Shown piece after piece: positions 48,172 through 57,744 of a DNA stretch of 64,000 bases. The position numbers and the translations under genes were made by a program. Source of the DNA: Bombilactobacillus mellis. GTDB taxonomy: Bacteria > Bacillota > Bacilli > Lactobacillales > Lactobacillaceae. A model generated the notes under the pieces. That model was not told the DNA's origin. It saw only the letters and a program-made list of their open reading frames with translations, and made no database searches. The stretch lies in NCBI RefSeq assembly GCF_000967245.1, contig NZ_KQ033878.1, forward strand, positions 372,001 through 436,000, given 5' to 3'. The stretch's first letter is position 1; each line of letters begins with the position of its first letter.

Positions 48172-49203
48172 CTACTGAACTTTAACAACCCAGCCTTCAG
48201 GGCCTTTTACATCGCCAAATTGAATTCCTGTTAACAAATCATAAAGCTTCCGTGTTACCGGTCCAACTTCCGTTTCACTATAAAAGACATGCAATTTACC
48301 ATTATGCTCTAAGCCGCCGATTGGAGAAATAACAGCTGCTGTCCCACAAGCTCCTGCTTCTTTGAAACGATCCAAATCATCAATATAGACATCCCCTTGT
48401 TCTGTTTCCATGCCTAATTCATGTTCGGCTAAGTATAAAAGCGAATATTTAGTGATACTTGGCAAAATAGATGGTGATTTAGGGGTCACAAATTTATCAT
48501 CTTTGGTAATGCCAAAGAAATTAGCGGATCCAACTTCTTCAATCTTTTGATGGTTAATTGGATCTAAGTAAACGCAGTCAGAGAATCCATGTTGATGGGC
48601 TTGCTCTCCGGGCATTAAACTAGCAGCATAATTACCACCGACTTTGCTTTGACCTGTACCTTTATGGGCCGCACGATCATATTCTGAAGTTGTAAAATTA
48701 GTTGGAGTTAAGCCACCCTTAAAGTAATTGCCAACCGGCATGACAAAAATTCTAAACAAATATTCATCTGCGGGATGAACTCCAATTACTCCACCTACAC
48801 CCCACATTACCGGGCGAATATATAAAGTAGCGCCGTTACCATAAGGGGGAACAAAATCTGCGTTAGCTTTAACAACCTGCTTTACTGCATCAACAAACAT
48901 ATCCGTGGGTACTTGAGGCATTAATAAGCGTTCACAACTATGCTGCATTCGGACAGCGTTTTGATCGGGTCGAAATAATTGAATTGTACCATCTTTAGTT
49001 CGATAAGCTTTCAAGCCTTCAAAATCAGACTGGCCGTAATGTAAAGCAGTAGAGCCTTCACTAATGCAGACATCACTCTCTTCTACTAAGCCAGCATCTT
49101 GCCACTTACCATCTTTCCAGTATGCCTGATAACGATAAGGCAAGTCCATATAATCAAAACTCAAATTATTAAAATCAACATCTGTTGCCTTAACTTTAGC
49201 CAT
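48172..49203 (-). CDS. ilvE: Branched-chain amino acid aminotransferase
   Basis: 343-aa PLP fold-type IV transaminase, reversible transfer between glutamate and Val/Leu/Ile keto acids. PLP Lys is in GQSKVGGNYAAS; DFEGLKAYR, RPVMWGVGG and ITKYSLLYLAEHELG are typical of class II BCATs. ATG at 49203 is eight bases from GGAGG; a start 15 bases upstream lies before that site. Monocistronic. Confidence 0.95.
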   Translation of the reverse strand: MAKVKATDVDFNNLSFDYMDLPYRYQAYWKDGKWQDAGLVEESDVCISEGSTALHYGQSDFEGLKAYRTKDGTIQLFRPDQNAVRMQHSCERLLMPQVPTDMFVDAVKQVVKANADFVPPYGNGATLYIRPVMWGVGGVIGVHPADEYLFRIFVMPVGNYFKGGLTPTNFTTSEYDRAAHKGTGQSKVGGNYAASLMPGEQAHQHGFSDCVYLDPINHQKIEEVGSANFFGITKDDKFVTPKSPSILPSITKYSLLYLAEHELGMETEQGDVYIDDLDRFKEAGACGTAAVISPIGGLEHNGKLHVFYSETEVGPVTRKLYDLLTGIQFGDVKGPEGWVVKVQ

Positions 49204-49403
49204 GATTAATACCTCCATTTTTAATTTTGTTTTAATAAAAACAATACCATTAAATCAAATAAAGTCAATGATTATTAGAGAAAAAATTATCAAAAAATGA
49301 GAAATCGCTAAACATTTGGTAATAATATCCAGCAGAATAAGTCTTTATAAAATCTTCCTTGAAAAAAATTATTATAGAAAAGAGCAGCAGATCATGCCCT
49401 AAA

Positions 49404-50942
49404 TTATCTTTTTGAACTTTTTTGCACTAAAAAACCATGCTGTTGCAAAAACTGGTGTGCTACCTGCGAAGCTTTTTTATGTTGAACAGTAACTTGATAA
49501 TTCATAGTCTGCATTTGCTTAGTAGTAATCTGTCCTTGTAATTTATTGAGACTTTTTATTATTTGCGGATGACTCCGGGCAAACTCGGTTCTCACTAATG
49601 GTGCTCCTTGATACGGTGGGAAAAAAGAGCGGGAATCATTTAAGACAACTAACTTATACTTTTTAATTTGCGGATCAGTAGTGTAACCATCAGTAACAGC
49701 TACTTTACCCTTAGCTAAAGCTTCATAGCGTAAAGCCGGTTCCATCGTTTTGACATTTTGAAAATGTAAATGATAGAACTTTTTTAAACCCGGATAGCCA
49801 TCACTTTGTTGATAAAAATCAGGATCAAAAGCCGCCTTTAAAGCCGGAAATTGGGTCAAATCGGCAATGGTGTGTAAATGATACTTTGCAGCGGTAGAAC
49901 GACGAACCACTACTGCATAACCGTTTTGATATTGCATGGGCGCTAAATAAGTCATTTTATACTGGGATTGCAATAACTTCTGGGCCTGTTGATAGGCCAA
50001 GCGCGGCCGATGCGGAATTGCTTTATCGGTTTTAACTAGCGACTGCAAAACCGTCCCCGTAAATTCAGGATAAACATCAATTTTTTGACTCTGTAACCCC
50101 TTAAATAAAAAACTGGTTCCTCCAAAATTTGGTTTTAATTTGACCTTGATTTGCGGCTGATCGTTTTCAATAATATCCTTATACATATTAATTAAAATTT
50201 CGGGTTCACCACCCATTTTACCGGCAATGGTTATTGTCTCTTGCTGCTGAAATTCCAGCGACTTTACACCCCAGCCAATCCCCGCCAGAGTAAAAATTCC
50301 TATTATCGCAAAAGTCAAATATTTTAGCGGTACTTTAGCTAGTAATCTGATTAATCCACTGGCTATTAAAGCTAATGCTGCTGCCAAAACGGCGCCTACA
50401 ATTAAAGCATTATTATTATTAGTTTGAATTCCCAGTAAAATATAAGTTCCTAATCCTCCACCGCCAATCAATGCTGCTAAAGTAGCAGTTCCAATAATCA
50501 TAACTACAGCTTGGCGAATACCGGTTAGAATCATCGGTAAGGCTAAGGGAATTTGAATTTTAAATAATTTAAAGCGCCACGAAACTCCAAAAGCATCCGC
50601 AGCTTCCATTAAGAGCGGGTCAATATTCGTCAATCCAGCATAAGTATTCGCAAAAACCGGCATCAAAGCATATAATACGAGCGCAATAATTGCGGGAATA
50701 GTCCCGATTCCTACCAACGGAATCAATAAACCCAAAATAGCTAGGCTGGGAATAGTCTGAATAACACTGGTAATTTGTAAAACTAATTCGCCAATTTTGC
50801 GATGATTAATTAAAATAATAGCTAAAGGCACAGCAATTAAAATGGCAATTATTGCCGCAATAAAAGAAATCGTCAAATGCTGCCCTAAAGAATTAATAAT
50901 TTCACCACTGTTTGTATTTAGATAATTAATTACTGGCTGCAT
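49404..50942 (-). CDS. Osmoprotectant (glycine betaine/choline-type) ABC permease-binding protein fusion
   Basis: 512 aa with two parts. Residues 1-215 are a permease with five or six helices and the EAA-like EAADAFGVSWRFKLFKIQIPLALP; residues 235-512 are an OpuAC-type substrate-binding domain (KMGGEPEILINMYKDIIE, then YPEFTGTVLQSL). The fusion means the binding domain is tethered to the membrane outside. Follows its ATPase with no gap. The ligand is likely a quaternary amine but cannot be fixed. Confidence 0.9.
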   Translation of the reverse strand: MQPVINYLNTNSGEIINSLGQHLTISFIAAIIAILIAVPLAIILINHRKIGELVLQITSVIQTIPSLAILGLLIPLVGIGTIPAIIALVLYALMPVFANTYAGLTNIDPLLMEAADAFGVSWRFKLFKIQIPLALPMILTGIRQAVVMIIGTATLAALIGGGGLGTYILLGIQTNNNNALIVGAVLAAALALIASGLIRLLAKVPLKYLTFAIIGIFTLAGIGWGVKSLEFQQQETITIAGKMGGEPEILINMYKDIIENDQPQIKVKLKPNFGGTSFLFKGLQSQKIDVYPEFTGTVLQSLVKTDKAIPHRPRLAYQQAQKLLQSQYKMTYLAPMQYQNGYAVVVRRSTAAKYHLHTIADLTQFPALKAAFDPDFYQQSDGYPGLKKFYHLHFQNVKTMEPALRYEALAKGKVAVTDGYTTDPQIKKYKLVVLNDSRSFFPPYQGAPLVRTEFARSHPQIIKSLNKLQGQITTKQMQTMNYQVTVQHKKASQVAHQFLQQHGFLVQKSSKR

Positions 50943-51881
50943 TTATTTTCTCCTTGGCTTTAAATGGGCCACATACTGTAGTAAATCCTGCGGCTTCAAA
51001 ATCAAATTATTAACTTTAATATTTTGGCAAGGATGCTCTGCTAGTAATTGGGCCCAATCAGCCACAGTTTTTGTCGGTGCAAACTCCAGCGCGGCCCCAG
51101 TTTCTGCGGGTGTACCCCAACCTGCCGCCAATACTTGCTGTAGATATAATTGTTTTCGTTCCAAACCTTGGAAAAAATCATGGACAAATGAATTTACCGG
51201 TTGGGCCAAAATTTCATCCGGGGTGCCTACTTGCTGCAATTCACCTTGATAAATAACTGCTAAACGATCAGCTAATTTGACCACTTCTTCCATATCGTGA
51301 GTAACAAAGATAATCGTCATTTGTAATTGCTGATGCAGTTGTAAGACTAACGCTTGTAATTGTTCACGTGATAAAGGATCTAAGGCACTAAAAGGCTCAT
51401 CCATCAAAATAATATCCGGCTTAGCCGCCAAGGCGCGGACAATACCGATACGTTGAGCTTCACCGCCGGATAATTCATGCGGATAACGTTGCATAAAAGC
51501 TTTTGGCTCCAGTCCGACTTGTTGCAATAATTCTGCAATGCGCTGGTGCTGTTTTTGCGGCGGCCAATGCAAGGCTTCTAGTTGAATTGCCGCATTTTCT
51601 GCGACATTTAAATTAGGAAATAAAGCCCCTGCTTGCAGAACATAACCAATATGACGCCGAAATTGCTGAACATCATCAATTTGGGAAACTCGTTGGCCAT
51701 TCACTATGATTTCACCGCTAGTCGGAGTATTCAGCCGATTGACCATCTTTAATAACGTGGTTTTACCACTGCCACTGGGTCCAACTAAAACAAATAATTC
51801 ATGCTTAGCAATAGTTAAACTTAAATTATTTAAAACTTTGTGCTGGTCATAGATTTTAGTCACGTGTTTAAAATCGATCAT
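50943..51881 (-). CDS. Osmoprotectant ABC transporter ATP-binding protein
   Basis: 312-aa ATPase of the OpuCA/ProV class. Walker A GPSGSGKTT, signature ELSGGEAQR, Walker B IILMDEPFSALDP, switch VTHDMEEV. The C-terminal 75 residues after the ATPase core do not show a clear CBS pair, unlike OpuCA, so ionic-strength sensing by CBS domains is not evident. First gene of the transporter operon. Confidence 0.92.
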   Translation of the reverse strand: MIDFKHVTKIYDQHKVLNNLSLTIAKHELFVLVGPSGSGKTTLLKMVNRLNTPTSGEIIVNGQRVSQIDDVQQFRRHIGYVLQAGALFPNLNVAENAAIQLEALHWPPQKQHQRIAELLQQVGLEPKAFMQRYPHELSGGEAQRIGIVRALAAKPDIILMDEPFSALDPLSREQLQALVLQLHQQLQMTIIFVTHDMEEVVKLADRLAVIYQGELQQVGTPDEILAQPVNSFVHDFFQGLERKQLYLQQVLAAGWGTPAETGAALEFAPTKTVADWAQLLAEHPCQNIKVNNLILKPQDLLQYVAHLKPRRK

Positions 51882-52157
51882 TGAGCTGTATACTCCTTAA
51901 TAAATTAACCTCATCTCGGTTCTGGATTTAATATAAACCTTAGCGATTATTCGGGCAAATAATAACCGCTCACCACTTTATTTATAAAAAATTCTGTTAG
52001 CGAAAATTGGGCACAGTTTCCCTTTCAAAGCAGGAATAATTTATCATTTTTACGTGTTATATATTTTCACTAAGTACAATTTTTCCTCCAGCTTTTCCCA
52101 TTTGCCTAAATTAGTTATACAATACATCTATGGACTAGAAGGGAGTTTTACATTTTT

Positions 52158-53843
52158 ATGACCTCATCAACAAATAATGCTTTATATCTCAATTTAAAAC
52201 GTAAGGTGGCGGTTCTGAACTACAATTATAAATATCCGGCAGATGTTTTTACTTTGCTAAATAGCACAGAACTCTTAAATGTCATCCAACTTTTTTTGCA
52301 ACAACGTCACCACAGTAATCGGAGTAATTCTTTTGAAGATTTGACCGCTGCTGATTATATAGAAACGATCAAAAATGTGATTTTGGATCAGCCGCAGGCT
52401 TTCGAACGCTTTGATCGCAACGAGATTCTTCAGAGTATTGAAGATTTATACTCATTTTATCGTTCCTTTTTGCGGATTTCCGTTTTAAATCTGCACCATT
52501 CTAATGTCATGGCCAATAACTTCATGAATATTGACAATCAATTTAATGATTTGGTGCTCTATCTCTACCGGCTAGTAGAAGAAAAGCTGCAAGCAGCTAC
52601 TAACAAAACTTATCGTCAAGTTAGTGCCGGCTCTTCTGCCTGCATCCTAACCCAGTCTCATAATTGGCCGCTGCCTCAAGGATATGAGGCTTTAAAATCA
52701 ATCCGCTTTTTAGATACAATTATGCTGAGACCGCCAATGATGATTACTACCCCAAGTAATAAACGTGAAGGTACCTTTAGTGCTGTTAGTGAAAACCCCA
52801 TAGCCAAATTTCACGGTCAGCAAGACGAATGGTATTGTTTTCCTGCGAAAATTGGTGAAAGTTTGGCTTATATTTATTTTCACCGTGATTATTTTGCGAG
52901 TGGTATTTCCTTAGCCAACCTCTTTGAAGTGGCATCGGCTCAAGAAGTAGAGGGCCACAAGCCGGATTTAATTTTACTATTTGGTTTGGATCAAACTGAA
53001 GGAAATGTATGTCATTATTATCACGATACCGCTAATAATATTTGGGTAGGTGAAGTTCCTTACAATGATAAAACTACTTATTTTGGATATATGAAAAAAA
53101 TGTGTTTAACCTTGCACAATCTTCATTCTATCTATCAGGGAAGACTCCCGATTCATGGTTCCATGGTTCATATTAATTTTGCTAACGGACAGCAAAAAAA
53201 TGTGGTCTTTTTTGGAGATTCCGGAGCGGGAAAATCGGAATCCATTGAAGCTCTTCAAGAAATTGCGGATGATCAGATTATTAATATTGAAACCATTTTT
53301 GATGATATGGGTAGTTTTGCCGTTACCGCTGATGGTCAAGTCTATGCGCAAGGAACCGAAATTGGCGCCTTCGTACGTTTAGATGATCTCAGTTCGGCAG
53401 TAGCCTTCAATAATATGGATCGCGGTATTTATTTGAACCCCGACCAAAAAAATGCCCGGGTCATTATTCCGGCTGATTCTTATAACCGGGTTATCACACA
53501 TCATCCCATTGATATGTGGGTATATGCTAATAATTATTCACAACAAATTGGAATTCATCGTTTTGAGACCCAAGAAGAAGCTAAGAAAACCTTCATTGCT
53601 GGTAAACGTAAAGCCTTAGGCACAACTGATGAAGTAGGTATGAGCACTACCTTTTTTGCCAACCCCTTTGGTCCGGTACAGGAACAAGAACGCACCCAAC
53701 CTCTTATTGATCAAGTCTTCGAGCGCTTATTTGCTAAAGATATCTATGTTGGCGAGATTTATACCCATTTAGGAAATGATAAATCTAAATCCAGTCTGCA
53801 ACAATCAGCGCAAGAATTACTGGAGATTCTAATGAATTCTTAG
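52158..53843 (+). CDS. PEP carboxykinase-like P-loop protein
   Basis: 561 aa. The C-terminal half matches the ATP-dependent PEP carboxykinase core in order: YFGYMKKM (metal-ligand Lys, 313/314), LPIHGSM (metal His333), P-loop FFGDSGAGKSE (353-361) and FDDMGSF (Asp382-383). The N-terminal 230 residues are helical and unlike standard PckA, and the P-loop GDSGAGKSE is closer to HPr kinase (GxSGxGKSE) than to PckA (GLSGTGKTT). It could be a true carboxykinase or a related kinase. GAAGGGAG precedes ATG. Monocistronic with a strong terminator. Confidence 0.65.
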   Translation: MTSSTNNALYLNLKRKVAVLNYNYKYPADVFTLLNSTELLNVIQLFLQQRHHSNRSNSFEDLTAADYIETIKNVILDQPQAFERFDRNEILQSIEDLYSFYRSFLRISVLNLHHSNVMANNFMNIDNQFNDLVLYLYRLVEEKLQAATNKTYRQVSAGSSACILTQSHNWPLPQGYEALKSIRFLDTIMLRPPMMITTPSNKREGTFSAVSENPIAKFHGQQDEWYCFPAKIGESLAYIYFHRDYFASGISLANLFEVASAQEVEGHKPDLILLFGLDQTEGNVCHYYHDTANNIWVGEVPYNDKTTYFGYMKKMCLTLHNLHSIYQGRLPIHGSMVHINFANGQQKNVVFFGDSGAGKSESIEALQEIADDQIINIETIFDDMGSFAVTADGQVYAQGTEIGAFVRLDDLSSAVAFNNMDRGIYLNPDQKNARVIIPADSYNRVITHHPIDMWVYANNYSQQIGIHRFETQEEAKKTFIAGKRKALGTTDEVGMSTTFFANPFGPVQEQERTQPLIDQVFERLFAKDIYVGEIYTHLGNDKSKSSLQQSAQELLEILMNS

Positions 53844-53900
53844 TAGTTGGGACCAATCTAATTAGAGCTCAACTAGATATTCGATTCTCTGATTAAATAA

Positions 53901-53940
53901 AATAAAACCAGTGAGCAAGCTAATGTTCACTGGTTTTATT
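53901..53940. terminator. Bidirectional terminator
   Basis: AATAAAACCAGTGA ... TCACTGGTTTTATT, 14-base perfect arms between convergent genes. Confidence 0.9.
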
Positions 53941-54321
53941 TTATTTTTGTAGATTAACAGCTAATTCAATACCCTTGTGTTCTAAATTAATTAGACAAAT
54001 TTGTAAATAATCTTGGTCATGTTCGGGATAAAGGGGATTGGTCCACGAACAGATATTTAATTGCAAATACGGAGAACAATATTGACCCCGATAATAAGGA
54101 TCATACCACATCGCATTAGGATGATAGTGCCGGTACTGCATTTCTGCTAGAACCAGTAAGTGAAATTGATAAAGTTTATAAGGTGAATATTGAAAAACAT
54201 AATTTACTGTTGCGTGTGCTTTCCCCCAACCGCGACCACGTAAGGCGGCAAGTTCTCGATGCTGTCCGAGTAATTGCTGGCGCGGCAACCAAGGAATTAA
54301 ATCCTGATGCCATAATCTCAT
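53941..54321 (-). CDS. Pyrimidine-dimer DNA glycosylase (T4 endonuclease V / DenV)-like protein
   Basis: 126-aa protein of the Pyr_excise type (PF03013; TIGR02328-like). Aligned with T4 DenV, Gln15, Arg22 and the catalytic Glu23 occupy the same positions (LLGQHREL), and the YKLYQFHLLVLAEMQYRHY helix matches DenV's IELIAECLKRGF region. T4 Thr2, whose amino group is the nucleophile, is Arg2 here. Starts four bases inside the DUF1722 gene end. UV-lesion repair is a reasonable inference, activity untested. Confidence 0.72.
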   Translation of the reverse strand: MRLWHQDLIPWLPRQQLLGQHRELAALRGRGWGKAHATVNYVFQYSPYKLYQFHLLVLAEMQYRHYHPNAMWYDPYYRGQYCSPYLQLNICSWTNPLYPEHDQDYLQICLINLEHKGIELAVNLQK

Positions 54322-54698
54322 TTTTGTACTCCTATTTCTTGAATTAGCCGAGAATTTAGTAAATAACTTACTTGATATTTAAACGCCAATTGCTGTAAAA
54401 AAAGGCCTAGTTGGTCATTTTCAGGAGTTAAACTTTGCAATAATTGTAAATAAGTTTGCTTCTCTTCTTTAGAACAAATTTTTTTAAAATATCCCCAAAC
54501 ATGTTGATAAGTGTTCGTTAAAGTAGAAACTGTAGGCTGTTGGCCAGCTGCCTTTTTTAAGAGCCGTTGAAATTGGACATCTTTTTGTTGGGACCAGACG
54601 TTATCCCTAGCCAAAAGCCGAATTTGATCATAGCATTGTTGACAATGCGCCATCACCCAATATTTATTATAAGCCCATTCTTGTTGCCAGGTCTCCAT
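54318..54698 (-). CDS. DUF1722 (YbgA-like) protein
   Basis: 126 aa with the DUF1722 pattern: KYWVMAHCQQCYDQIRLLA, a central TYQHVWGYFKKICSKEEK (QHV.GYFKK core) and a C-terminal helix ending in YLLNSRLI. DUF1722 occurs fused to or beside DNA repair genes (in E. coli ybgA is beside the photolyase gene phr). ATG at 54698 is nine bases from GAGG. Its end overlaps the endonuclease V-like gene, so they are translationally linked. Confidence 0.72.
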   Translation of the reverse strand: METWQQEWAYNKYWVMAHCQQCYDQIRLLARDNVWSQQKDVQFQRLLKKAAGQQPTVSTLTNTYQHVWGYFKKICSKEEKQTYLQLLQSLTPENDQLGLFLQQLAFKYQVSYLLNSRLIQEIGVQK

Positions 54699-54908
54699 AG
54701 TCAATAACCTCTTTATCTTATCTCATAAATAGAGACATTAAAAAACATTTTAGGAAAAAAGGCAATTGTTTTGTTTCAAGTTCATTCAAGATATGACAGA
54801 AGTAGCAGGTTAGACTACAATTTTTTTAAATGGAGGGTCTTATTTGATTTTCATTATAATTTTTGATAATTTTCTTACCAAATCATGATCCAATTTTATA
54901 TTTTTCCA

Positions 54909-56882
54909 TTACTTTACTGTGTAAGAAACTTGATCTGTGATGTCACAAATTTCAGAAATTTTTGCAATAATAGCTAAAATAACTGTTGCAGAGAAATTAG
55001 TTTCAATATTAACACCATTTTCAAGCTTAACAGAATGGAGAAAATTATTCCTAAAAAGCATTCGTCCTAATTGTCTATTTCCTTTAATAAGATCATAATT
55101 ATGGCTATCCTTATTCCAAATATAATTAAGAAATGTGACTAACATCTGCCGCCAAGATTTTACTGGATATTCATTTTCACTAATAGTTATTAGAATAGGC
55201 TTTGTACCGGTTACATTTACTGTTTGATCAATTGTATACTCACCCGTTATTTCTCTTTCGCTTACTTCTTTTATATTTGGCATCGGGAAGATTTGGATCA
55301 ATTCTTGAGCAAGCTTTGTAGTACGGTCTATAATAGCTTCTCTGCCCCAATGATCGTAGTTTTTAGCTATCTCTCGAGTAAGAGAAACATTTGAATTTCT
55401 ATAGAAGTCTTTTTTTTCATTATAAGTGTTATTACTCATTTCCTGATTATATTTAGTAAGAGTTAGATTACCAATCGTGTTCCCATACTGTTCTTTAACT
55501 TTATCAACATTATTTATTTGCAATCGCCATTCGGCATTTAATCTTTGAGGCAAAATATGCTCCACTTGTGCATTATTAAAGTCAATTGTCTCCTTTGTGC
55601 GATGTTCTTCCAAAATCACTAACACTAACTTCGCCAAATGATTTCTTTGATGATAAATATCCCCTTCTATTAAACTATCTGCTAATTTATGGTCATCTGG
55701 AAAGTTGGCTTTTAACACGCGTAGCAATCTAAGCCTTAAATTACCGTGAGCCTTTGACAAATCACAAAGCCCAACAACGATATTGTTCAATCCATTTGAC
55801 GGTAATTGACACACTTTCAATCGAAACAAGTAGCTTTCTAAAATACTAGCTAACTTATTAGCCTCTTCACGTTGGATCTGACCAGAATTAACCAAATCCA
55901 TCAATAACATTAAGTAAGGGAAAACAACCTTACTATCCATGACATTGATATGCTCTAAGACTTTATTAAATTCAGTATCTTTCGTCTTATGGTTCAATAT
56001 TTGATCGTAATAGTTAGCAAACTTAAATAGATCGGCTAAAGACTCTTCAGAGTTTAATCCCTCAGAAATAAAGTAGTCCTTATAACTGCCATATACATCA
56101 TTCTTCCTAACTGATACGTGAGTTTTTACAATAAGATAATGACGAATAAATTCGGCAAAAGTCTTAGTTGCAAACATTTGTTCAATCTTTACCCAATATT
56201 TTTTATAAAGTTCAGATTGTTGTTGAGAATTAAGTTTCATTAAAAGAAAATTGCGTACTAAATCAGAGGATGAAAGCGATACTCCTGTAGAATTTAAGCT
56301 TTCAAAAATAACCTGAGGATTTTCCTCATTTGGGTTATTATTCAACTCAATATAGACCATATTAAAATGATTCATAGCTTCGTACAGTTTAGAACTCTTA
56401 ATCGCTGAATTCTTAATCAATTTTTGAAAAAGATGGTAATTATCAATTACTTTAGAGGGTTTATCAACATTGACCATACCATTCATAACTGAACTAAATG
56501 CTTCATAATCATGATCTACTGGTTTTAACTTTAAATGGTTATTATCATGCAGATATTTATTGGTTAAATATTCTTCTTCTATTTCATCCTTATCCTGCTC
56601 ATCAGCAACTGATAACGCTTTCAGCAGTAGAGTCAGACTTGTTAATCTCTGCTGACCGTCAATAATACGATAGATATGACTCATTTTATTACCAGTCTCT
56701 GTAACATAAACAATGGCCCCTATAAAATGGTCAGTATCATTTTGAGCCGCAATAGTTAGATCATTAAAAAGCTGTTCACACTGACTTTTATCCCATTCAT
56801 AGTTTCGTTGAAAAACTGGAATTTCAAAAATTGTTTTTCCACTACCTAAAAAATCAAATAGATGTATACTATCTGCTTTCAA
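54909..56882 (-). CDS. GmrSD-family (DUF262-DUF1524) type IV restriction-like protein
   Basis: 657 aa. DUF262 N-terminal half: IPVFQRNYEW, HFIGAIVY and IDGQQRLTSLTLLL (ParB/Srx-like NTPase motif). The DUF1524 HNH-like nuclease has VEHILPQRLNAEW and GNLTLTKYNQEMSN. A C-terminal domain of about 110 aa follows. E. coli GmrSD cuts glucosylated hydroxymethylcytosine phage DNA; here both parts are in one chain. I choose TTG at 56882, seven bases after GGAGGAG. Flanked by decayed DNA, consistent with an acquired defence gene. Confidence 0.85.
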   Translation of the reverse strand: MKADSIHLFDFLGSGKTIFEIPVFQRNYEWDKSQCEQLFNDLTIAAQNDTDHFIGAIVYVTETGNKMSHIYRIIDGQQRLTSLTLLLKALSVADEQDKDEIEEEYLTNKYLHDNNHLKLKPVDHDYEAFSSVMNGMVNVDKPSKVIDNYHLFQKLIKNSAIKSSKLYEAMNHFNMVYIELNNNPNEENPQVIFESLNSTGVSLSSSDLVRNFLLMKLNSQQQSELYKKYWVKIEQMFATKTFAEFIRHYLIVKTHVSVRKNDVYGSYKDYFISEGLNSEESLADLFKFANYYDQILNHKTKDTEFNKVLEHINVMDSKVVFPYLMLLMDLVNSGQIQREEANKLASILESYLFRLKVCQLPSNGLNNIVVGLCDLSKAHGNLRLRLLRVLKANFPDDHKLADSLIEGDIYHQRNHLAKLVLVILEEHRTKETIDFNNAQVEHILPQRLNAEWRLQINNVDKVKEQYGNTIGNLTLTKYNQEMSNNTYNEKKDFYRNSNVSLTREIAKNYDHWGREAIIDRTTKLAQELIQIFPMPNIKEVSEREITGEYTIDQTVNVTGTKPILITISENEYPVKSWRQMLVTFLNYIWNKDSHNYDLIKGNRQLGRMLFRNNFLHSVKLENGVNIETNFSATVILAIIAKISEICDITDQVSYTVK

Positions 56883-56900
56883 AATACTGCTCCTCCCCAC

Positions 56901-57740
56901 AAATTGTATTACTTTTTTTGCGTATCTTTTTTAGCATATTTAATTTGGTTATGATATATTTCATTAAAGCCTTAGGATAAAGTTCTGATGGATCTTTTAT
57001 ACGGAATATAGTTAAAAATATCTTCGCTACCATTATTTAAAAAAATACTAAGTTAGTTCTTTTCTAATAATCACTGAATTGAATCATTAAAAACAAATTT
57101 ATCAAATGTTTCTTTTCGTGATAATGAGCATCAGCACAATCTCTGCAATTACATACGAAATGAAATTTAAGTTCCGTAATCCTTGTTAGTTATTGGATAA
57201 TATCATTCATACCGTAATTAGTAATCAACCCAAACATTTTTAACTGTTTTTGTTTTTGGTTTTGAATGTTATATCTCAGTTATGAGTATCAAGTACAGCG
57301 AGCCCATCAAATAATAATGCAGCTATTACTTCAATAAATATCTTTGCTTATCATTCAACATCCTCTTATGGAGGTAACTAATTTTAAAAAATATGCATAC
57401 CGACTAGTGAAAGCCCTTTATGAGTTTGATTATAGCAAACATGAATGCAGGTGGACAAAAAATATTTATATTTCTCAAATTAACAGAGCACATGTGCTGC
57501 TTTATACACACGCCGGTGTTGCAGAAAGCATCAAGTAAAGTTAACTACAAAAAAATAAAGAACATAATAGCTATGTTGCTAATTTCTGCATCAACCATTC
57601 TTAATGAAATAATAATTTTGCCATTTACGTTGGATATACAATGTGCTGTCAACCGCATTAACAGGGTTCTGCAATAAATAAAAATGTACTTCTTCTGTTT
57701 TAGTCTTTAAAAAGAAGAAGTACACTTTTGTTATTTATCA
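56901..57740. other. Decayed accessory DNA without an intact gene
   Basis: Only short, broken frames are present. On the minus strand near 57170-57050 a 40-codon stretch contains CNCRDCADAHYHEKKH, a Cys/His cluster like a zinc ribbon remnant. On the plus strand a 56-codon frame (57368-57538) and a 35-codon frame (57573-57677) have no recognisable relatives. I read this as gene remains. Confidence 0.5.
57685..57724 (+). terminator. Long inverted repeat, probable terminator
   Basis: TGTACTTCTTCT ... AGAAGAAGTACA, 12-base perfect arms, 16-base loop, followed by CTTTTG. It sits 20 bases left of the rlmD-tail copy. Confidence 0.55.
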
Positions 57741-57744
57741 ATAC

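Noticed and set aside
57368..57677. Two overlapping short plus-strand frames (56 and 35 codons) in the accessory gap
   Set aside because: No suitable ribosome binding site for either, no recognised family and no conserved pattern; treated as decayed DNA.
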